From Planctomicrobium piriforme (GTDB lineage: Bacteria; Planctomycetota; Planctomycetia; Pirellulales; UBA1268): DNA of 38,573 bases. The stretch is taken from assembly GCA_945861585.1 (NCBI GenBank), contig CAMAVC010000027.1, positions 1 to 38,573 on the forward strand. The letters run 5' to 3'. The translations under genes were made by a program, and so were the position numbers. The notes beneath the pieces were generated by a model that saw only the letters and a list, made by a program, of their open reading frames with translations, ran no database searches and was not told the DNA's origin. Positions 32,129 through 38,573 of this stretch are shown here, one piece after another. Every line of letters begins with the position of its first letter. Within the stretch, counting starts at the first letter, position 1.

Positions 32129-32518
32129 TCAACTTTGTCGTTGCACCTCCGCCACACCCATGCCCCTCAGATAGTCGTAGACCCCGTCGTAGAACCCCGG
32201 GCTCCGTGTCTTGTCGCGTTTCGCGCCCGGCGGGACGAAGATCACCATCCCCTGCCGGGCCCGCGTGAGCAACACGCGGTAGGCGTTCTTCAGATACTGC
32301 CGCCGCTCGGGCTTCTTCACGTCCGTCCACTTCGCCCCGCGAAAACTGTGATAGCTCCAGTCGTCGCCCGACCAGCGTAAGTCGGCGTCCCACGTGACGA
32401 TCGTCCAGTCGAGCTCCAGCCCCTGCGCCTGAAACTCCGTCGCCGCGTCTTCGAGATAGAGCGACGAGCGGGTGTCTTTCGCGGGGCTCAGAAACCAGTG
32501 CACCGGGTCGATGTTCAC
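32129..32518 (-). pseudogene. DUF2075 helicase, C-terminal fragment
   Basis: 129 residues in frame, beginning NIDPVHWFLSPAKDTRSSLY and ending with YRVLLTRARQGMVIFVPPGA, the C terminus of DUF2075 (Schlafen-group SF1) helicases. There is no N-terminal half: the similarity to the second copy stops at 32580, after a one-base length difference upstream of the surviving frame. The C-terminal tail also differs (GVAEVQRQS against GVAEV), marking the left edge at 32144. Confidence 0.8.
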
Positions 32519-32580
32519 CCGAATGTCGATCGCGTGGGGCTTGAGCCGCTCTCACGGAAGAGGAGGCCACAAGTCCGGCC
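32144..32580 (-). repeat. Direct repeat, left copy of the DUF2075 3' end
   Basis: 437 bases that match 37942-38377 at roughly 90 percent by eye, in the same orientation. The pair flanks the M48-UbiB gene. The gene on the right continues beyond its copy of the repeat; the left copy is cut at both edges. Confidence 0.8.
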
Positions 32581-32670
32581 TTCGAGCGTGGGGGCATCGA
32601 CGCCGCCTGGATGTTCAAGGCCGCCTAGTCCGCCCACGCCAAAGCAGCCACGACCCGCTAAGATGAGGGG

Positions 32671-35600
32671 ATGCCGGCAGTCGGCAGGAAGACCCAGCGG
32701 AGCCCGCGCATGAGGATGCCCATCTCGACAGAGGATCTCGACGCCCTTGCGATTCGATCGCTGCTCAACGATGAGCGGCGCGACGGAACCCTGACCGAAG
32801 CGTTTGTGGAGCGGCGTCGGATCGTCGCGCATGATTCGCCGGCCGCGAAGCAGTTTCACGACTACCTGATGGGCATCGCTTCAAGGCTGCGGCCCGAGCA
32901 TTCGCATGAGCGACAGCCCGTGCGGTTTCTCGTCTCCGATCCCGAGAACCCCAACGTGCAGAATGCCTATGTCATACCCGCAGCCTCGCCCGTTATTGTT
33001 TGCTTCACGAGAGCAATGCTTTGCGACTTTCGTTCCGAAGACGAACTCGCATTCATCCTGGGCCACGAACTTGCACACCTGCATCTGACCAACGAGTTTG
33101 GCGACGGCCCGAACTCCAAGACGGAGGAATACGCCAGCGACCTTCTCCCGATCCAGTGGCTGCATGACGCCGGATACGCCCCACGAGCAGCGTTGGACGT
33201 GGCACAACGGCTCTTTGGGTCAGACAACGGCAATCCTGCCGAACGCCTCGCTGGTGCCGCACATGTCCATGGGTTGCCGGCGTTTCGCGTCGATGCGATT
33301 CGCGCCGCACTATTCGAGCTGTCGCGGCGGGTCGGCGAACTGAAGACCGAACCGACACCCATCGGCTGCGATTTCGCCGGGCTGCGCTATGAGTCGCGAT
33401 GCGATCAGTTCCTCGCCCGCCATCCCGAATTCGAGAATTTGGAGCCCCGCGCGGCCTTGGAGGCTCTGATGCCAGAGTTCGGCTTGGTGCGCGAAGGCTG
33501 CCGGAAGCACTACTTCGAACTGGCCAATCTCCTCCGGGCGAAAATTGCCGGAGTACCTCCGGATGACCCCCTTCTTGTCGGAGTTCTCGATGCTGCGCTG
33601 AGCAGTTGGGGGCCTGCTTATGACGTTTTCTATGGAATCTTCGCCAATCGCCTGTACGCCCGCCGCCGTGACGCCACCCATCCACCGCTCGGGCGACTAG
33701 CACTCGTTGCGAAGTGGCTGCAACGGTTCATCGACAGCTCGCGCCCCGAATCGGCGAGGAAGGCCGCGAAGCGTGTCGTCTCTCTGCTGCGCGGGATCGA
33801 CTATGGCGCCATGACGACGCTCCACCTGCTCGCCTGGCCTCGCTTTTCGCTTACGCCGCATTTGCGACGCTGCGACATTGACGAGGCCAAGAAGGAGTGC
33901 GAGGCGATCGCCCCTCCTTGGGAAACGCACGTCGCTGCGGCAAAAGCCGCTCTCGAGGAGAATGATTCCAGGCCGCTCAAGGTGCTCTGGTTGCTGGGCG
34001 TACGCGTGCAGTCGTTGATCGCGCAGGCAGATCGGCGAGTACTCGAGAGGCTTGCACTCATGCCGGCTCTGTCGACGCCGCGACCTCCGCAAACGAAGGC
34101 GGGCAGTGATGCCTACATCGCTGTTAAGCTCGATCGCGATGGATGGATCTTCGACTATCTGAGCCGCGATGACGCCGTTCGCGAAGATGCGCAGCGACTG
34201 CGTGGCTTTCTTAAACACCGCCTTGCCACTCTCACAAATAAAAAACCAGTTGCAGCGGGCCCGGCCGGCCTGACACCAACTCCGCCGCAGCCGCAGGCGA
34301 CATCGCCTTCGGTTTCGCTGGCCATGACGTGGCCGAACGACATCCGTTCCATCCCCCCGGCGGTTTTCTTCGAGCAGTTCCCGCAGATATTCGACTACTT
34401 CGCGCGGCGTTTGCGATCCGTACCCATGATGTATCAAAAGGCCCTCGCTGCCGATTTTCCCGGCTGGGACTCGCTGCGTGACGAACAAATCCGTCACATT
34501 GAATGCGCTGGCGAACTAGTCCAATCTTTCCGTGCCTTGCTGCGGGCCGACGCGAATCCTGGGTTCGCTGTCGATCCAGAGAAGTATCGTGAGTTCGTGC
34601 GCGGCTTCTTCGTGGGCAGGGACGACGGGAGGGATGTCAACGCAATCCTCGAGCCGGCCAGGCTCGGCCTTTGGAAAGAGTCCGACGACGATGTGTTCGC
34701 ATCAATGAGCGACTTAGCATCGCGCTTGCAGCAGCATCATCCTCTGCTGAATTACGCCGTTCTCCAGGACCTTGATCGTCTGCTGTCGCTTCGCGAAAAG
34801 ATTGCGTTCATCGCCGGCGCAACGCATACACTCACCAAGAGTGAGTGGAAGCAGTTGCTTGTCACGGATGCCCCACGCACGTATGACGAACTGCGGCAGT
34901 GGTTGGATGCCTGCGAGCCGGGCGTAGAGAGCGTGCCGTACATCCAGCGGCGCGTGGGCCTGACGGTCGCGCGGTTTGCGGCGAAGATAGATCCTCTTGC
35001 TTGGGACATCGTCAGGCTCATCACCGAGTATCCCCTGGCTGTCCAGTACGCCGCCGATTTGACACGCACAGTCAGCGAAGCGGACCCAGTGACGGGCGCC
35101 CCGCGCAAGGTTGAGCGAAACGTTTGCCGCTCACGACTGACGCAACGTGTCCTAAACGCGACCACATGGACCGACGATCCTGCGACGCTCGTCTCAGCCT
35201 ATCGGGTATTAGACCGTGCTCGGTTGTTCCCCAGCATCGAGTGGCGGACGGAGTTCGTTGATCGGATGATCCGTGCAATCCGTGCCGAAGGCGACGTCCA
35301 TCGGCGGATCGCACTCGCCGAACAACTCTTGCTCGCGCCTGTGGAGCCGAGGCACACACTCCGCGACCTACGACGCTTGAAGACCGAGATGGATGAGGCG
35401 ACGGACCTCGTGGAAATATGCCGTCGAGCGATCCTGCTGCGGGCCGCATCTACCCGCTGGCTCGACGACAACGGCATGAAGGCGGTCGTGAGGGATCGCG
35501 ACGTCCGAGAGGCGGCGACCGCCGTGTGGCTCGACGACTGCGCCGTGTTGTTCGGCATCGACGACGGCACCCAAGCCTACCTCAAGCGAACCGAGGCCCC

Positions 35601-37884
35601 GTTTCGTGCCCTGATCGGGAGGGTTTGTCGGCGTGGCGACGTCGCCACTAGGGAGGAGCTTTTTTCGCGACTGGCAAACCGGCTGGAAACGCAGCAGCAC
35701 CGCAGTTACGAACTGCGAGATGCGATCTTTGAGCGGAGCCGCGAGCAAATGCTCGACGCTCACCTGATGCTCGTGCTTGGGGAGCAGGCTCTAAGCGACA
35801 TTCTCGACGACTCCGTGAAGCGGGATGCGACAGTCCGGTTGCTAGCCAAGCCTCTCACCGAAGAATCAAGCTTCGAATATGCGATGGTCACGCAGGCGAT
35901 CGAGGAGGACCGCGTTATCGAAGCCATTCTTAAAGGACACAAACTCGACTACTACCGCCTGGAACCCGATTCCGAAGAGCAAGCCCCGGGGGCCGTGAAC
36001 GACGCCATCGCGGGCGCTGAGCCGAAAGTCAAACGGCCGCGGCGCTTATCTCCAAACGACGTGCTGCAGGAAGCCCGTGGCTACGACCGGAAGACTATGC
36101 GGAAGCGGGCACGGTCGGCCACGACGAGGCTGGAAGTACAGCGGTTCTATGAGGGCTTTTGGCACGCACCCCTGTCGCTCAGGATTTTGGTCATGGATCA
36201 ACTTCTGCGCGGGCGGGCCTCCGGCTCCAGCAGGCTGGTGAGATCGCTGCGTGGCAAGACAGCCGAGCATATACGGCTGGTCCGTGAACGGCGGCAGCAG
36301 AAACGAGAAGCCCGGCATTCCCGAGGGACCGGCGCGGGTCAGCGCACGGCAATCGCGGGCCCAGCACCAAACGCCTCGGTGACGGATGGGAGATCACTAA
36401 ATCGAACAGGGCCGGATTTCGACGCGACACGCGTGTTCGAATTCGTTGTGGACAGAGTTTTTCCATTGGACATGGAGTATGCCGCGGAATCTCGGGGCTT
36501 CGTGCAGGCCTATCTCGACGTCGTGCCGGAATACGAACGTGGGCTTTTCCTGGCGGCGCTGTTGGCGGCTGGTCATCGCGCATCCGCCCATGGCGAACAA
36601 GCGAGCATCGGCAAGCGGCTGGCGATGCTTCTGGAATACCTTGGGCCGGCTGAACGTAAGTTGGGACAGGCGATCCACAGCCACCCGCAGACGCCAAACG
36701 CCATCCGAGAGGACATGGCGAGACTGAAGTCGCAGGCTGATCCCCCGACGCGTTGGCAACTTATTGAGCGGCTGCTTGCGGTCGTCCCAGAATCCGACCG
36801 CGGGACGCTTATGAGAATCGGCGAGTTGAAGGGAAGCGCCTCCTACTTCACGACCGTCGCTGTCGAGCGAGAAGTCGGCAAACGCACGGTGATGGTCGTT
36901 CAGCGTCAGCACGCGAGACAACAGGCCGTTAGCGGCTTTAGCCGTCTTCGCGCCTTCGTGCAGAGGCTGCGGGACACGCCGCCGACTGTGACTGAGAATC
37001 GTGCGGCCGAGCAGCGCCAGGATATGTGCGACACCATCCTGGAGATCGTCGAACACGCCGAGCATATGGCCGCACTGGAGACGGATTCCCGCCATGGATT
37101 CGAGCAGGTCGCATGCGCGCAACGAATTTACGACGGCGTGCGAGTTGAGGCGGACGGTATCGAATTCACCTGCCGCACTGCGGCATGGCGGGCGTTCGGC
37201 GATGAGTTTCGAGAGCAGGAGGAGATGCCGGGGGTGCATTTCAACGACCTGGGCGATGGCACTCCCAAGGAGATGCGATATAAGAAAGCGGCTGCGAAAG
37301 CGTGCATCGCCATCGAGCTGCGGAACATTTTCAGCGGGGGAGCGTTCGATCACGATCGTCATGGTGCGCAGTTGCGGATTGACACCAAGACGAACGCCAT
37401 TGGTATGTTCGACCACGGAGCGATGCACCTCTTTCCGCTCGACATCGTGGAGAAGGCGGCGGTCGCGAGAGCGGTGGCCGTCGGCCTTGCTTGCATCATC
37501 CGCGGTGATCGGCTGCACGCGGCGATTCACGATGCTATGAAGGCAGGACGCTCGGCTGGCGATGTGGCAGGCGACTGTCTTGTGCGGGTGCAACGGGCGC
37601 TGCTCCAACTCACGGACTTCGTGGGCCCGCGAGGGCGATACGTTTCCACCCCCGACCTCGCCGGGATCGTCTTTTCGCTATGGCGGGACGGGCACTTCGA
37701 CAGTGCCATCGTGAATCGCATCTTCGGGCTACGCAGCCTCCTCGCGATCGGAGCGGCGTCGTTCGCGGCCGGCGTTTGCAAGCCCGCGGGCTTAGCGGCG
37801 GCTTTGACGCTAATCTTTCCTGGACACGCAGCCAGGTCGGTCAGGCTCCGGGCTCCTGGCCCTCCGGCAAGATGCCCGACCTAA
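32671..37884 (+). CDS. M48 metallopeptidase fused to an ABC1/UbiB-like pseudokinase
   Basis: A 1737-residue protein. Residues about 80-260 are an M48-type zinc peptidase with HELAH at 132-136 and a likely glutamate ligand in EEYASD near 153. Residues about 1310-1640 align with ABC1/UbiB atypical kinases: LLEYLGPAERKLGQAIHSHP (KxGQ at 1330-1333), a small-residue loop KGSASYFTTV, VMVVQR where VAVKVQR is expected so the lysine is V1409, FDHDRHGAQ at 1559-1567 for HADPHPGN, and MFDHGA at 1579-1584 for DFG. The middle 1000 residues are helical and unrecognised. No signal peptide. An alternative ATG at 32710 has a better ribosome binding site. Catalytic status of the kinase part is doubtful. Confidence 0.78.
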   Translation: MPAVGRKTQRSPRMRMPISTEDLDALAIRSLLNDERRDGTLTEAFVERRRIVAHDSPAAKQFHDYLMGIASRLRPEHSHERQPVRFLVSDPENPNVQNAYVIPAASPVIVCFTRAMLCDFRSEDELAFILGHELAHLHLTNEFGDGPNSKTEEYASDLLPIQWLHDAGYAPRAALDVAQRLFGSDNGNPAERLAGAAHVHGLPAFRVDAIRAALFELSRRVGELKTEPTPIGCDFAGLRYESRCDQFLARHPEFENLEPRAALEALMPEFGLVREGCRKHYFELANLLRAKIAGVPPDDPLLVGVLDAALSSWGPAYDVFYGIFANRLYARRRDATHPPLGRLALVAKWLQRFIDSSRPESARKAAKRVVSLLRGIDYGAMTTLHLLAWPRFSLTPHLRRCDIDEAKKECEAIAPPWETHVAAAKAALEENDSRPLKVLWLLGVRVQSLIAQADRRVLERLALMPALSTPRPPQTKAGSDAYIAVKLDRDGWIFDYLSRDDAVREDAQRLRGFLKHRLATLTNKKPVAAGPAGLTPTPPQPQATSPSVSLAMTWPNDIRSIPPAVFFEQFPQIFDYFARRLRSVPMMYQKALAADFPGWDSLRDEQIRHIECAGELVQSFRALLRADANPGFAVDPEKYREFVRGFFVGRDDGRDVNAILEPARLGLWKESDDDVFASMSDLASRLQQHHPLLNYAVLQDLDRLLSLREKIAFIAGATHTLTKSEWKQLLVTDAPRTYDELRQWLDACEPGVESVPYIQRRVGLTVARFAAKIDPLAWDIVRLITEYPLAVQYAADLTRTVSEADPVTGAPRKVERNVCRSRLTQRVLNATTWTDDPATLVSAYRVLDRARLFPSIEWRTEFVDRMIRAIRAEGDVHRRIALAEQLLLAPVEPRHTLRDLRRLKTEMDEATDLVEICRRAILLRAASTRWLDDNGMKAVVRDRDVREAATAVWLDDCAVLFGIDDGTQAYLKRTEAPFRALIGRVCRRGDVATREELFSRLANRLETQQHRSYELRDAIFERSREQMLDAHLMLVLGEQALSDILDDSVKRDATVRLLAKPLTEESSFEYAMVTQAIEEDRVIEAILKGHKLDYYRLEPDSEEQAPGAVNDAIAGAEPKVKRPRRLSPNDVLQEARGYDRKTMRKRARSATTRLEVQRFYEGFWHAPLSLRILVMDQLLRGRASGSSRLVRSLRGKTAEHIRLVRERRQQKREARHSRGTGAGQRTAIAGPAPNASVTDGRSLNRTGPDFDATRVFEFVVDRVFPLDMEYAAESRGFVQAYLDVVPEYERGLFLAALLAAGHRASAHGEQASIGKRLAMLLEYLGPAERKLGQAIHSHPQTPNAIREDMARLKSQADPPTRWQLIERLLAVVPESDRGTLMRIGELKGSASYFTTVAVEREVGKRTVMVVQRQHARQQAVSGFSRLRAFVQRLRDTPPTVTENRAAEQRQDMCDTILEIVEHAEHMAALETDSRHGFEQVACAQRIYDGVRVEADGIEFTCRTAAWRAFGDEFREQEEMPGVHFNDLGDGTPKEMRYKKAAAKACIAIELRNIFSGGAFDHDRHGAQLRIDTKTNAIGMFDHGAMHLFPLDIVEKAAVARAVAVGLACIIRGDRLHAAIHDAMKAGRSAGDVAGDCLVRVQRALLQLTDFVGPRGRYVSTPDLAGIVFSLWRDGHFDSAIVNRIFGLRSLLAIGAASFAAGVCKPAGLAAALTLIFPGHAARSVRLRAPGPPARCPT

Positions 37885-37938
37885 ACGAAGCAACCTCGGG
37901 ACTGGGAATCTAGTATGGGGGAGTGTTTCGACCGGAGA

Positions 37939-38573
37939 TCACACCTCCGCCACGCCCATGCCCATTAGGTAGTCGTAGATCCCCTCGTAGAAGTCGGGAC
38001 TCCGCGTCCGGTCCCGCTTTGCCCCCGGCGGGACGAAGATCACCATCCCCTGCCGGGCCCGCGTGAGCAACACGCGGTAGCCGTTCTTCAGATACTGGCG
38101 CCGCTCGGGCTTCTTCACGTCGGTCCACTTCGCCCCGCGAAAACTGTGATAACTCCAGTCGTCGCCCGACCAGCGTAAGTCGGCGTCCCACGTGACGATC
38201 GTCCAGTCGAGCTCCAGCCCCTGCACCTGAAACTCCGTCGCCGCGTCTTCCAGATAGAGCGACGAGCGGGTGTCGCACGGCGGGCTCAAAAACCAGTGCA
38301 CCGGGTCGATGTTCACCCGGATGTCGATCGCGTGGGGCTTGAGCCGCTGAGTGGACGAGGAGGCCACGAGGCCGGCCCGCTCCGTGCCCCGCCGCTGCTT
38401 TCTGATCCACCGCCGGGCCGCCCGCATGCTCCGCGTGAGCACGATTGAATACTGCTCGCGAAAGGCGGCGAAGAGATCGCGGCCAAGATCGGCCTCGCCG
38501 TCGAGCAGGGCTTTGACGAAGCGGGAGACGTGTTCCGCGCGGAAGGAACGCATCGAGGTGGAGAGGTGGAGGG
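37939..38573 (-). CDS. DUF2075 / Schlafen-group helicase, C-terminal part
   Basis: The C-terminal 210 or so residues of a DUF2075 helicase that continues past the right edge. STSMRSFRAEHVSRFVKALL marks helicase motif IV, then DAATEFQVQGLELDWTIVTW (motif V) and YRVLLTRARQGMVIFVPPGA (motif VI). DUF2075 proteins are SF1 helicases often found in defence islands and fused to nucleases; the N-terminal part here is unknown. The 3' end is the right copy of the direct repeat. Confidence 0.85.
   Translation of the reverse strand, partial: LHLSTSMRSFRAEHVSRFVKALLDGEADLGRDLFAAFREQYSIVLTRSMRAARRWIRKQRRGTERAGLVASSSTQRLKPHAIDIRVNIDPVHWFLSPPCDTRSSLYLEDAATEFQVQGLELDWTIVTWDADLRWSGDDWSYHSFRGAKWTDVKKPERRQYLKNGYRVLLTRARQGMVIFVPPGAKRDRTRSPDFYEGIYDYLMGMGVAEV

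Noticed and set aside
36397-37608. A 403-codon minus-strand reading within the M48-UbiB gene
   Set aside because: The plus strand here carries the aligned ABC1 motifs; the minus reading has no family signature.

Overview
The window is GC-rich accessory DNA from what looks like a planctomycete (Pirellulales-like). I infer this from gene content: short leucine-rich-like repeat proteins, DUF433/DUF5615 toxin-antitoxin pairs, DUF1653, ARPP-1 and DUF4926 small proteins, and interspersed palindromic repeats containing a GTAGCGCAAGCGAGGG core. No rRNA, tRNA, transposase or CRISPR array was seen, so the taxonomic call is an inference.

Layout. 0-5.8 kb: 5' end of an acyl-CoA synthetase (minus), a divergent MFS transporter, DUF1653, a DUF433/DUF5615 pair, a sirtuin-type deacylase and an ARPP-1/repeat-protein pair. 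5.8-6.1 kb: a gene-free stretch holding six perfect short hairpins in a row. 6.1-10.6 kb: a second DUF433/DUF5615 pair, a DTW tRNA-modification enzyme, a gene graveyard (a decayed relE-phd fragment and a three-piece mosaic of fragments of genes found elsewhere in the window), then DUF4926, RelE/Phd and XRE small genes. 10.6-17.7 kb: an internally deleted DUF2293 gene, an alpha/beta hydrolase coupled to a nitroreductase fragment, FmdB, TspO, an ADP-ribosylglycohydrolase fused to a phosphatase, a second sirtuin and a Cas4-like nuclease. 17.8-21.7 kb: one 1303-residue protein joining HIT, PLD nuclease, SF2 helicase and LexA/S24 peptidase domains, with five palindromic repeats inside its reading frame.

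21.8-32.0 kb is the most interesting part: a compact plus-strand operon of DUF4338 (DruA-like), a DptF-like P-loop ATPase, a DptG-position protein and a DptH-like 1466-residue protein with a C-terminal FtsK/HerA motor, followed by a DUF3644 protein with an RNxxxH HEPN-type motif. It looks by eye less GC-rich than its surroundings. It combines the signature family of Druantia with a DndFGH/DptFGH-like restriction module, without phosphorothioation genes and without the Druantia helicase DruE. I read it as a candidate uncharacterised anti-phage system.

32.1-38.6 kb: a 1737-residue protein with an M48 metallopeptidase domain at the N terminus and an ABC1/UbiB-type kinase fold at the C terminus that has lost its nucleotide-binding lysine. 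It is flanked by a 437-bp direct repeat made of the 3' end of a DUF2075 helicase gene: a broken copy on the left and a copy running out of the window on the right. Overall the window reads as a defence and toxin-antitoxin island with much gene decay and repeat insertion.
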